Assembly (NCBI RefSeq): GCF_003243515.1 | Contig: NZ_QFRA01000001.1 | Coordinates: 124,001-188,000 of the forward strand | Reading direction: 5' to 3' | Length of the DNA: 64,000 nt | Source: Corynebacterium kroppenstedtii | GTDB taxonomy: Bacteria > Actinomycetota > Actinomycetes > Mycobacteriales > Mycobacteriaceae | Shown: positions 9,998 to 18,215 of the stretch, piece by piece | How positions within the stretch are numbered: the first letter of the stretch is position 1 | How the letters are laid out: every line of letters begins with the position of its first letter | Program-made: the position numbers and the translations under genes | The notes under the pieces: model-generated | Databases searched by the model: none | Seen by the model: the letters and a program-made list of their open reading frames with translations, nothing else | What the model was told of the DNA's origin: nothing

Positions 9998-10030
9998 AAA
10001 AAGCCCGGGCGCCTATCAACCACCCGGGCT
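9998..10030 (-). terminator. Rho-independent terminator after grpE
   Basis: Stem AGCCCGGG (10002-10009) paired with CCCGGGCT (10023-10030), followed on the minus strand by five T residues. It lies about 45 bases beyond the grpE stop and ends the dnaK-grpE unit, so dnaJ cannot simply be read from the dnaK promoter. Confidence 0.85.
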
Positions 10031-10076
10031 AAAGATAAGGGTTACTCTTGATGACCCATGGTCAGGGCCGACCCGA

Positions 10077-10814
10077 TCACTCTGGGTCGCCGATCACGAC
10101 CATCGCGGTTCGCAATACGCTGTCGCCCATTCGGTACCCGGCGCGCAGGACCGTCGCCACGGTTTTCTCGTCGCCAGATGACATGTCTTGAACGGCCTCG
10201 TGAAAATTGGGGTCGAAAGCCTCACCTTCCTGGCCGAACTTTTCGACACCCAAATCCGCAATCAGCTTGGTGAATTTGTCCGAGAAGACCTTGAGCGGCC
10301 CTTCTTCTTTCAAATCGCCATGCTTTTCCGCGAGGTCGAAGTCATCCGCTATGGGCAGAAGGTCACTCGCGACTTGTGCCTTGGCCAGCTCGAATGTGGC
10401 CGCCCGATCCCGCTCAGCCCGACGCCGGTAGTTGGTGTACTCGGCGGAGACTCGCTTCAGATCGGCAGTCATTTCTTCGAGTTGCTTCTCGACGGAGGAC
10501 GTGACACCAGCACCAACCCCATCGTCGACGGGCTCTAGTCCCTCGTTCTGGAGGTCGCGTGCGGCGTCGTCTTCTGCAGATTCGACCTCGACGTCGGGGT
10601 CGTCTTGAAGACCACCTATTTCAGCGTCGATGTCGTCAAGTTCTTCAGCAATGTTCCCACCGTCCTCGGCCCCTTCCGGAAAATCTCCGTCGGGTGTTTC
10701 CTGCGCGAGGCGGGCTTCGTCAACCGCAGCTTCAGCCTCGTTGGGGGATGCGCCTTCTGGGTCTGTGTTGGCCGGCGCGCCCGGGTCATCGGGCATGTCG
10801 TTGCCTAGACTCAC
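10077..10814 (-). CDS. grpE: Nucleotide exchange factor GrpE
   Basis: Exchange factor for DnaK, 245 residues. A long acidic N-terminal region (about residues 1-95, rich in Asp and Glu) precedes the coiled-coil dimerisation segment (SSVEKQLEEMTADLKRVSAE, YTNYRRRAERDR) and the beta-wing head (FDPNFHEAVQ, GYRMGDSVLRTAMVVI). The acidic extension makes it longer than the E. coli protein. The GTG start overlaps the dnaK stop by four bases (GTGA), indicating translational coupling. A strong terminator follows, instead of dnaJ. Confidence 0.95.
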   Translation of the reverse strand: MSLGNDMPDDPGAPANTDPEGASPNEAEAAVDEARLAQETPDGDFPEGAEDGGNIAEELDDIDAEIGGLQDDPDVEVESAEDDAARDLQNEGLEPVDDGVGAGVTSSVEKQLEEMTADLKRVSAEYTNYRRRAERDRAATFELAKAQVASDLLPIADDFDLAEKHGDLKEEGPLKVFSDKFTKLIADLGVEKFGQEGEAFDPNFHEAVQDMSSGDEKTVATVLRAGYRMGDSVLRTAMVVIGDPE

Positions 10815-12691
10815 TTGTCATCATCCTTCTTGTCTTCGTCGACTACCTCGGCGTCAACAACGTTGGGGTCGGAGTTGCCGGATCCGGCATCGGCACCCGC
10901 GGCGGCTGCAGCACCTGCGTCGCCACCGGCAGCTCCGCCGTTAGCAGCCTCGGATTCGTAGAGAGACTTGCCCATCTCCTGAGACTCCGCGGACAGCTTC
11001 TCAACAGCGGACTTGATGGCCTCAATGTCGTCACCCTTCAGGGCTTCGTCAACACCCTTGGCGGCTTCCTCAACCTTGTCCTGGATGTCCTGGGAGACCT
11101 TCTCCTTGTTGTCGTCGACGAACTTACGGGTCTGGTAGACCATAGATTCCGCAGAGTTACGGACTTCCTGCTCCTCGCGACGCTTCTTGTCCTCTTCCGC
11201 GTGAGCCTCGGCGTCTTTCACCATGCGATCAATCTCATCCTGCGACAGCCCAGAACCGTCCTGGATCTTAATGGTGTTTTCCTTACCGGTGCCCTTGTCC
11301 TTCGCGGTGACGTGGACAATACCGTTGGCGTCAATGTCGAACGTGACCTCGATCTGCGGGATACCACGCGGAGCCGGCGCAATTCCGCCCAACTCGAAAG
11401 AACCGAGCAGTTTGTTTGCCGACGCCATCTCGCGCTCACCCTGGAAAACCTGGATCTGAACGGAAGGCTGGTTGTCTTCCGCCGTGGTGAAGGTTTCGGA
11501 CCGCTTGGTCGGGATGGTCGTGTTGCGTTCAATGAGCTTGGTCATCACGCCACCCTTGGTTTCAATCCCAAGGGACAGCGGGGTGACATCCAGAAGCAGA
11601 ACGTCCTTGACTTCACCGCGCAGCACACCGGCCTGCAGAGCGGCACCCACGGCAACAACCTCATCCGGGTTCACACCCTTGTTCGGCTCTTTACCACCGG
11701 TCAGTTCCTTGACCAGGTCAGTCACGGCCGGCATACGGGTCGAACCACCGACGAGAACCACGTGGTCGATGTCGGAAACGGAAATGCCCGCATCGGAAAG
11801 AACCTGCTGGAACGGCTTACGGGTGCGGTCCAGGAGATCCTGGGTAATGCGCTGGAATTCCATACGGGACAGCGTCTCGTCGAGGAAGAGTGGGTTCTTG
11901 TCCTCGTCAACCGTGATGTACGGCAGGTTGATGCTAGTCTGCTGCGAGGAGGAAAGCTCAATCTTGGCTTTCTCAGCAGCCTCACGCAGACGCTGCAGCG
12001 CCATCTTGTCCTTGGTCAGGTCAATGCCGTGTGAGGACTTAAACTTGTCGGTCAGCCAGTCAACGATGCGCTGATCCCAGTCGTCACCACCGAGTTCATT
12101 ATCACCATTGGTTGCGCGGACCTCAACAACACCCTCGCCGATCTCCAGGAGGGAGACGTCGAAGGTACCGCCACCGAGGTCGTAGACCAGGATGGTCTGA
12201 TCGTCTTCACCCTTTTCAAGGCCGTAAGCCAGCGCGGCAGCCGTCGGCTCGTTCACAATACGAAGCACGTTGAGGCCTGCGATCTGGCCAGCATCCTTCG
12301 TCGCCTGACGCTGAGCGTCGGAGAAGTAAGCCGGGACGGTAATAACGGCGTCGGTCACGTCCTCGCCGAGGTAGCTCTCAGCGTCTCTCTTCAGTTTTTG
12401 AAGAATACGGGCGGAAATCTCCTGCGCCGTGTACTTCTTGTCGTCAATATCGACATTCCAGGAGTCGTCGCCGATGTGGCGCTTGACTGAGCGAATGGTG
12501 CGGTCAACGTTGGTCACGGCCTGGTTCTTTGCCGACTGCCCAACGAGCACCTCGCCGTTCTTTGAAAAAGCTACAACCGACGGCGTCGTCCGCGAGCCCT
12601 CGGAGTTAGCGATAACGGTGGGGTCTCCACCTTCCAAAACGGATACCACTGAGTTCGTAGTACCCAAGTCAATTCCAACTGCACGTCCCAT
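10811..12691 (-). CDS. dnaK: Chaperone protein DnaK (Hsp70)
   Basis: 626-residue Hsp70. The nucleotide-binding domain has the N-terminal GIDLGTTNSVVSVLEGGD, the phosphate-binding VYDLGGGTFDVSLLEI and the VLVGGSTRMPAV motif. The linker VLLLDVTPLSLGIETKGGVM leads to the substrate-binding domain and lid, ending in an Ala/Gly-rich tail with the acidic terminus DEDKKDDDK. First gene of the dnaK-grpE unit. It is preceded by a SigH-type promoter and an HspR inverted repeat, so it should respond to heat and proteotoxic stress. Confidence 0.98.
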   Translation of the reverse strand: MGRAVGIDLGTTNSVVSVLEGGDPTVIANSEGSRTTPSVVAFSKNGEVLVGQSAKNQAVTNVDRTIRSVKRHIGDDSWNVDIDDKKYTAQEISARILQKLKRDAESYLGEDVTDAVITVPAYFSDAQRQATKDAGQIAGLNVLRIVNEPTAAALAYGLEKGEDDQTILVYDLGGGTFDVSLLEIGEGVVEVRATNGDNELGGDDWDQRIVDWLTDKFKSSHGIDLTKDKMALQRLREAAEKAKIELSSSQQTSINLPYITVDEDKNPLFLDETLSRMEFQRITQDLLDRTRKPFQQVLSDAGISVSDIDHVVLVGGSTRMPAVTDLVKELTGGKEPNKGVNPDEVVAVGAALQAGVLRGEVKDVLLLDVTPLSLGIETKGGVMTKLIERNTTIPTKRSETFTTAEDNQPSVQIQVFQGEREMASANKLLGSFELGGIAPAPRGIPQIEVTFDIDANGIVHVTAKDKGTGKENTIKIQDGSGLSQDEIDRMVKDAEAHAEEDKKRREEQEVRNSAESMVYQTRKFVDDNKEKVSQDIQDKVEEAAKGVDEALKGDDIEAIKSAVEKLSAESQEMGKSLYESEAANGGAAGGDAGAAAAAGADAGSGNSDPNVVDAEVVDEDKKDDDK

Positions 12692-12876
12692 TATCTGTGT
12701 TTCCTTTCGTTACATTTGTTGTGCCCGGCGGATCATTCGGCGGACACTCTCGGCTTTCGCCTGCGGTCCTGCCCGTGATCTCACCCGGAGCATCTACGTA
12801 TTTGTGTGAGGCTGAGTGAATAAGACTCAACGACCTGTCACAGTCTGACCCAGAAGACTCAGGCTTGTCAAGCTAA

Positions 12877-12897
12877 CTTGAGTCTTACTCGCTCAAC
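12877..12897 (-). promoter_or_regulatory. HAIR-type HspR operator upstream of dnaK
   Basis: On the minus strand GTTGAGC-N7-ACTCAAG, a near-consensus HspR repeat (12 of 14 arm positions match CTTGAGT-N7-ACTCAAG). It sits 16 bases downstream of the SigH-type -10 element. Additional half-site-like ACTCAA sequences occur at about 12825 and 12946. Confidence 0.82.
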
Positions 12898-12912
12898 CTT
12901 GCGACATTAGAT

Positions 12913-12940
12913 GTAACGACGTCGTGCTCAAAGTTATTCC
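12913..12940 (-). promoter_or_regulatory. SigH-type promoter of dnaK
   Basis: Minus-strand GGAAT (12940-12936) and GTTAC (12917-12913) are separated by 18 bases, matching the SigH consensus GGAAT-N-GTT. A TTGACA closer to the gene (about 12866-12871 in minus orientation) could be part of an additional housekeeping promoter, but its -10 is weak. Confidence 0.65.
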
Positions 12941-13186
12941 ACACGACTCAACTTTTCTTATCGACGCTGGTCAAGGTGGTGTTTTTGGTGTACGGATGTG
13001 TCTTCCTGTACGTATAACCGATGTATAGCCGACGCCCCGAACCGACGTTTCTCGCGCGTTCCCGTGTGTATGAACGGCGCTCCGCGCCTTTCCAAAACAC
13101 ATAACCAACGTCTCCTGCGCGCGGTTGAGCCCCCATGGGAAGTTTTTAGGTGCGAAACGGAGGATTATCGCCGGGCGTACCCACCA

Positions 13187-13609
13187 TTAACGCGTGCGCT
13201 CGTCAAGCCACGCTTTCAAAACGACGGCATGATTAAACACACGATCTTTCGCCGCAAAGACCAAGATGATGTTTTCGCCCGACGCTGCCCGCTCGCATAG
13301 CCCCCCACCTGAGCAGCCTCCGAATCGGAGTCGGAACCCGAGCTGTCACCGTCGCCACCCGATTCGGTGGCGTCTTTATAGGAATCGAGGCGTTCATCCA
13401 GCTCAGAGCGATACCGGTCGGCAAATTCGGAAAAGCGCGCTGGATCGTGTCCCCAGTCTTTTCGCAGCTCGGGCGAAGGAGTAAGGCCCTTCAACCATTC
13501 ATCAACAGTCGCTGTGGCTTTCTTCACTCCGCGCGGCCACAGCCGATCCACGAGGATCCGCGTCCCCACCCTCCGGCGGCTGATCGTGAATCTTTTCCGT
13601 CGTGATCAT
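13187..13609 (-). pseudogene. DUF488 family protein gene, two compensating frameshifts
   Basis: Three pieces of a DUF488 protein lie on the minus strand in two frames. The ATG at 13609, behind a good AGGAGG ribosome-binding site, starts MITTEKIHDQPPEGG. The family's hallmark GTRILVDRLWPRGVKK through FADRYRSELDERL is in the next frame. The C-terminal block (ENIILVFAAKDRVFNHAVVL, then KAWLDERTR and stop) is back in the first frame. The switches coincide with a G run of four (plus-strand C run 13564-13567, one base too many) and a run of six (13301-13306, one base too few). The total length of 141 codons is normal for the family. Either a decayed gene or homopolymer sequencing errors. DUF488 function is not established. 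Confidence 0.8.
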
Positions 13610-13689
13610 GGCTCTACCTCCTGCGCTCTCATTCCACACTTACACCTTTTTATCGCGGCCGTAAATGATCTCCTTCCACGCGACGGGTC

Positions 13690-13995
13690 TCATTCCGCAC
13701 GTAAAATTCTGACCGCACCCTTAAGCAATAAAGCAGCGACACCCCACAAACCCGCAGCTGCATGAGGCCGACGCTTCAGCGCCCACCAGGCGCTTATCCA
13801 CAGGGCGGCTATTTCTGCGCAATCCAACGCAATCCAGCCGAGGACGCCGGGGAAATGGCATCGTGAACAGCAGAATGACCATCCACGAGATGAGGGCTGC
13901 GCCCATGACAAACAGGATCCCTGCCAATACACAATCGGCACGACGGCCGGCGCCTAAATACCTGCGACGCTTTTTCTCGTGTGAAAAGCAATCAT
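13690..13995 (-). pseudogene. Small membrane protein gene, frameshifted
   Basis: Reading the minus strand, an ATG at 13995 gives MIAFHTRKSVAGI and a stop. The next frame continues with a basic stretch and a clear TM segment (CVLAGILFVMGAALISWMVI, LLFTMPF). After a run of four (13849-13852) the first frame resumes with two more hydrophobic segments (GVLGWIALDCAEIAALWISA, AAAGLWGVAALLLKGAVRI). Spliced together this is a plausible protein of about 100 residues with three or four TM helices. Family not recognised. The breakage resembles that of the neighbouring DUF488 gene. Confidence 0.5.
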
Positions 13996-14351
13996 GATCC
14001 GTATTGAATGCGAATTTACTCACCAGCCATTTTTTAATCGTGGAACTATCAACTCGACGGCGGATGCCCGACGCAAGATGATGGCTCGACGTGTGATGGG
14101 AACGGAAGGAGCAGTGTTTGGCCGCGGACGACACATAGTCGAAGAGATAGCGGGCGCCCGCGTTCCGGTACATTCTCGCCTTAGACATAGCATTCACCCG
14201 ACATCGTAGTAACCACTCCCCTTACCTACTTTTGGTAGAAGAAAAATTCACTATGCTCCACTCTGAGATAATTGCCAATCTGGATCACCCAATGTTGAGT
14301 CACGGTGAGTGGATTCCGTTGACTATTTAATACCTCACAAGCAAACACTAC

Positions 14352-14386
14352 GAGCCCGGAACTAGATCGACTCTAGCTCCGGGCTC
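14352..14386. terminator. Strong hairpin downstream of glsB-like gene
   Basis: Perfect nine-base stem GAGCCCGGA / TCCGGGCTC with a further internal CTAGA/TCTAG pairing, about 90 bases past the stop of the minus-strand gene at 14478. There is no good T tract on either strand, so termination is likely but the orientation is unclear. Confidence 0.55.
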
Positions 14387-14477
14387 GTTGAGTATGTACT
14401 CAGGCGCTCACTTAAGGCCTTACGCTTACGCCCTTATGCGACGCGGTGTAAAAGCCAACGCCCTACGTTTTTATTCT

Positions 14478-14771
14478 CTACTTCTTTTTGGTCACTAGGC
14501 CAACAATCCACAAGAGGATTACCGCACCAAGCAAACAGGTAAGGAAGCTGAAGAACTTTCCTCCACCTTCGACATCGAATCCGACTGCACCGAGCAGCCA
14601 TCCTCCGAGGAAACCGCCGATAATCCCCACGATGATATTGAGCGGGACGCCCATTTGAGCGTCGGTACCCATGATCTTCGATGCAATCCATCCGGCGAGG
14701 CCACCGATAATGATCCACCCAATAATTCCGAGCGGTGGAGCGGATGCCGCAGCCAAAATAACTTCGTTCAT
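14478..14771 (-). CDS. GlsB/YeaQ/YmgE family stress-response membrane protein
   Basis: 97-residue membrane protein of the transglycosylase-associated (GlsB/YeaQ/YmgE) family. Three hydrophobic helices are visible: PPLGIIGWIIIGGLAGWIAS, the Gly-rich GVPLNIIVGIIGGFLGGWLL, and a last helix around LLGAVILLWIVGLV. The characteristic GWIIIGGLAGWIASKIMG and NIIVGIIGGFLGG stretches identify the family. The ATG is preceded by AGAAAGG. Members are often induced by general stress; the biochemical role is not known. Confidence 0.9.
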   Translation of the reverse strand: MNEVILAAASAPPLGIIGWIIIGGLAGWIASKIMGTDAQMGVPLNIIVGIIGGFLGGWLLGAVGFDVEGGGKFFSFLTCLLGAVILLWIVGLVTKKK

Positions 14772-15159
14772 CAGTCAAACCTTTCTCATATTTTTACAAC
14801 GGGCCACTGATGAGAAAACTGCGTTGTTCTTCCACCACAGTCATGCCCGAGGAATACCGGATGGCTAGTACATGAGCTAGTCCAAAACCATGTACGAGCC
14901 TCGTCACAATAAAGTTTACTAGGAAATCTCATGTGTCGGTAGAAAGTACAGCGAGCAATCGGGAAACAGAAACGTGCCGACTTTTGACAAGCGATGCCGT
15001 TTTCCTGCGACGACCAGCTCAGCCAACGGAGACAGGACCGCACCCGTCCATTCACGCGGCGCATATAAAAACACTAAGCTAGTTATCGCATTATCACTGT
15101 GGGCCTGTACACCCGCATGCATATTGTCCCGTATCACTTTTACAGCCTGAGGATGACGA
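14772..15159. other. Divergent intergenic region
   Basis: About 390 bases between the minus-strand GlsB-like gene and the plus-strand gene at 15160. It should contain both promoters. Short open frames on the minus strand (to 15064 and 15167) lack ribosome-binding sites and recognisable content. No convincing RNA or repeat was seen. Confidence 0.4.
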
Positions 15160-16650
15160 ATGAGCACAACCCCCTCCGACCCGACTTCACAGTCCGATTC
15201 GGAAGGCTATTCCACCCAACCCAATGACCAGTTTTCCACAGAAAACCGGCCCAATTCGGGCAGCTCATTCGAACAGCGTCGTGCAGAAGAACAACGCCAA
15301 GGGCAAGAACAGCGTTTCGAGGGAGCTCAGCACCCAGAGGAAAAACGAGGTCAGAACACCACTGAGTCCAGATCTTCCCGTGGCTCTTCGACCAATGCCC
15401 CTATCGATGTTGAATTTTCCGACGTTCCCACTGCTCGCGATGTCCTCCCCGAAAACGATTCACTCGGTGAAGACCGCGCATTCGACGAGCCACAGGCGCA
15501 CGAAGCCCAATCACGCGACGTTGATTCACACAATCCGGACACAAAAAGCGGATTTTCGACGAATGGGGCGGCGGGTTTCCCTGTCATCACTCCGGAAATG
15601 ATGCGTGAGGCTAATAGCCACACGACGTCATCGGCCAATGGCTCCGCAGAATCTGATACCCCCGCGCAACCGAACCACTCGGCGCAATCAGATTCCGCAC
15701 AGCAGGATTCTGAGCGTCGTCAGGATGGCGCAATTAATAGCCCGACGACGGGAAAATCAACAAACGGCAAACCGTCGACGGTGACGTCCGACGCATATAA
15801 CCTGTCACCTAACACCACGACGCACGGATCACGTCCTGTTGGGAGCGCATCGCAAGCTCAACCCCAGAACGGCTCGGCTGGTAAAAGCGCCGTTCGGGGA
15901 AGCGTCGGCAAGGAAAAGACCAACCAAGACCGCCAGGTTCCCTCAGCGCCTAACACGTCGGCAGCCGCGGCAGACGACAAAACGCCTCACGCTGCAGCTC
16001 AGGGATCGGCAGCTGCCTCTGGCCCAACTGTCTCTGGACGCTCCGCAGGTTCACGCGCTGCCTCCGACGGGAGCAAGAAAACAGACACCGATCAGGCCAA
16101 CGATCAGCAAGACGCCGACCAAGGGTCCACAGAAAACTCGCGGAAAGAAAAGTTCAAGAACTGGATTGCCACAACGCCCGCGAAAGCACTGGTCTTTGTC
16201 GTCGCTGTCTTAATTCTTGCGGCACTTTTCGGCGCTATTTGGATGGCTAATAACGATAATTTCACCGTTGGTTCGTCGGAAAAAACATCAACCGCTCCGT
16301 CGGAAGATAACCAAGCTGATCAACCCCAGCAGAACTTCCCGACCCCCGGTGGAAAGACAATCAAAAGATCGATCGGGCAAAATATCGATCTCGACGCTCG
16401 CCAAGTTCAAATATGCGGCAGCAGCACGGGCGAATACACGCGCTCCGCGATCCCGGTCGGGTGGGATTGCTCCGTGGCGGACACGGCACGCCAGGTCTAT
16501 AACGATACTCCCAAAGATGATCGAGGGAGCATCACCATCGATAGCCCCATTTCTGATTCGACCTTCAAACTGGAATGTCAAGAATTTAAACCCGGGCTCG
16601 TGCGCTGCGAAAATAAAGACGACGATATCCACATCTACATCGGCAATTAG
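15160..16650 (+). CDS. Hypothetical membrane-anchored protein with Ser/Gln-rich cytoplasmic region
   Basis: Unrecognised 496-residue protein. Residues 1 to about 335 are strongly hydrophilic and low-complexity (Ser, Gln, Asn, Glu, Ala), probably disordered. One TM helix near residues 345-367 (ALVFVVAVLILAALFGAIWM) is followed by a short linker and an extracytoplasmic C-terminal domain of about 85 residues. That domain contains four cysteines (QICGSS, WDCSV, KLECQ, RCENK), suggesting two disulphides. The ATG follows a GAGGATG ribosome-binding site. It is separated by only 62 bases from the aminotransferase gene. A scaffold or envelope-stress role is possible but unsupported. Confidence 0.8.
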   Translation: MSTTPSDPTSQSDSEGYSTQPNDQFSTENRPNSGSSFEQRRAEEQRQGQEQRFEGAQHPEEKRGQNTTESRSSRGSSTNAPIDVEFSDVPTARDVLPENDSLGEDRAFDEPQAHEAQSRDVDSHNPDTKSGFSTNGAAGFPVITPEMMREANSHTTSSANGSAESDTPAQPNHSAQSDSAQQDSERRQDGAINSPTTGKSTNGKPSTVTSDAYNLSPNTTTHGSRPVGSASQAQPQNGSAGKSAVRGSVGKEKTNQDRQVPSAPNTSAAAADDKTPHAAAQGSAAASGPTVSGRSAGSRAASDGSKKTDTDQANDQQDADQGSTENSRKEKFKNWIATTPAKALVFVVAVLILAALFGAIWMANNDNFTVGSSEKTSTAPSEDNQADQPQQNFPTPGGKTIKRSIGQNIDLDARQVQICGSSTGEYTRSAIPVGWDCSVADTARQVYNDTPKDDRGSITIDSPISDSTFKLECQEFKPGLVRCENKDDDIHIYIGN

Positions 16651-16712
16651 CCACCATTGGTAATTAAAAACGAATTCACACTTTTGGCCCTCCCGCGTGG
16701 CATAGTGGTCGG

Positions 16713-18020
16713 GTGAACTCTTCCGATAAAAACGCGACACCCGCACCAGAAAACACCGACACCAGCACCGCGAATCCGCCGAAGGTCACTGGGCGCCCGC
16801 GGCTCAAGCACCTTGATCAGTCGAGCAAACTGCGCAACGTCCTCTACGAAATCCGCGGGCCGGTCAATGCCGAAGCAGAACGCATGATCGCCGATGGTCA
16901 CAGGATTCTGCAGCTCAACACGGGTAATCCGGCGGTCTTCGGCTTCGAAGCGCCCGATGTCATCATGCGTGACATGATCGCGGCCCTGCCCACCGCCCAG
17001 GGGTATAGCACCGCGAAAGGCATCATCCCGGCGCGCCGTGCCATTGCCACGCGATACGAATTAGTTCCTGGATTCCCCAGCGCCGATATCGACGATATTT
17101 ACCTGGGCAATGGGGTCTCCGAGCTCATCACAATGACTACTCAGGCTCTCCTCGACGATAGTGATGAAGTCCTCATTCCTGCCCCTGATTATCCCCTCTG
17201 GACGGCGGCGACTTCTCTGGCTGGTGGAAAGCCCGTGCATTATCTCTGTCGTGAAAACGACAATTGGAATCCCGACATTGAGGACATCAAAGCCAAAGTC
17301 ACTCCGAAAACCAAGGCAATTGTCGTTATTAACCCGAATAACCCCACCGGGGCTGTCTATAGCCGGGAAACACTGCAGAAAATTGTCGATATCGCACGCG
17401 AGAATTCACTCCTCATTCTTGCCGACGAAATCTATGACCGGATTCTTTACGACGATGCCGAACACATCAGCATCGCTTCCCTCGCGCCCGATCTGCTGTG
17501 CATCACATTCAACGGATTGTCCAAGGCATATCGCGTGGCCGGATACCGGTCGGGCTGGATGGTCCTCACTGGCCCCAAGGAACACGCTAAGGGATTCATC
17601 GAGGGATTGGACTTGCTCGCATCAACGCGCTTGTGTCCCAACGTGCCTGCTCAGCACGCGATTCAGGTGGCGCTTGGCGGCAAGCAATCCATCTACGACC
17701 TCACCCTCCCCGGTGGCCGCCTGCTAGAGCAACGGAATATAGCGTACGAGAAACTCAATGAGATACCGGGCGTTTCGGTTGTTAAACCGATGGGTGCTTT
17801 GTATGCCTTCCCCAAATTGGATCGGAATGTTTACGACATTCATGACGACGAGCAATTCATGTTTGATCTCTTGCGCGCAGAAAAGATCCACCTCGTCCAA
17901 GGCACCGGATTCAACTGGCCGGAGCCTGACCACTTCCGCGTTGTCACTCTCCCTTGGGCTCGTGATCTGGCGGATGCGATCGAACGACTCGGGAACTTCC
18001 TATCCAGCTATCACCAGTAA
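16713..18020 (+). CDS. alaT: PLP-dependent aminotransferase (AlaT-like)
   Basis: Class I/II fold-type I aminotransferase, 435 residues. Features in order: an N-terminal substrate-side segment (YEIRGPVNAEAERM), LQLNTGNPAVFGFEAPD, the NPNNPTG loop, ADEIYDRILYD with the cofactor-contacting Asp and Tyr, and the Schiff-base lysine in FNGLSKAYRVAGYRSGWM. These resemble the alanine/valine-pyruvate aminotransferase AlaT of corynebacteria and E. coli YfbQ. The GTG start at 16713 has only a weak ribosome-binding site; the first 30 residues are low-complexity, so a later start cannot be excluded. Likely transfers amino groups between alanine and 2-oxoglutarate. Confidence 0.88.
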   Translation: MNSSDKNATPAPENTDTSTANPPKVTGRPRLKHLDQSSKLRNVLYEIRGPVNAEAERMIADGHRILQLNTGNPAVFGFEAPDVIMRDMIAALPTAQGYSTAKGIIPARRAIATRYELVPGFPSADIDDIYLGNGVSELITMTTQALLDDSDEVLIPAPDYPLWTAATSLAGGKPVHYLCRENDNWNPDIEDIKAKVTPKTKAIVVINPNNPTGAVYSRETLQKIVDIARENSLLILADEIYDRILYDDAEHISIASLAPDLLCITFNGLSKAYRVAGYRSGWMVLTGPKEHAKGFIEGLDLLASTRLCPNVPAQHAIQVALGGKQSIYDLTLPGGRLLEQRNIAYEKLNEIPGVSVVKPMGALYAFPKLDRNVYDIHDDEQFMFDLLRAEKIHLVQGTGFNWPEPDHFRVVTLPWARDLADAIERLGNFLSSYHQ

Positions 18021-18215
18021 AGTCCGCGGGCACCCATCGGCCGTGGCATACCCACGCACGCTATTCTGAAAAACACGTTACTGTTACTGGAACATACTGT
18101 CGGTTAGGCGGCGTCGCTCAGATTTATTCAGCTTCCGCTCCCTTTTACCCGGCCTGCACATCTGCGATCTGAGCTGCGTTTCTACCGACAGATCCATTCA
18201 CAATGAGGAGTCCTT

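Noticed and set aside
10559..12034. 491-codon open frame antisense to dnaK and grpE
   Set aside because: It is the complement of highly biased dnaK/grpE codons, has no domain and no ribosome-binding site; the minus-strand chaperone genes are unambiguous.
13721..14197. 158-codon minus-strand frame as one intact membrane protein
   Set aside because: Only its middle third looks like protein; the first part has no start signals and the last part is out of frame with the hydrophobic continuation, so it was treated as a broken gene ending at 13690.
14786..15167. Two overlapping minus-strand frames in the divergent spacer
   Set aside because: No ribosome-binding site, Cys/Trp-rich random composition, and they would occupy the promoter region of two genes.
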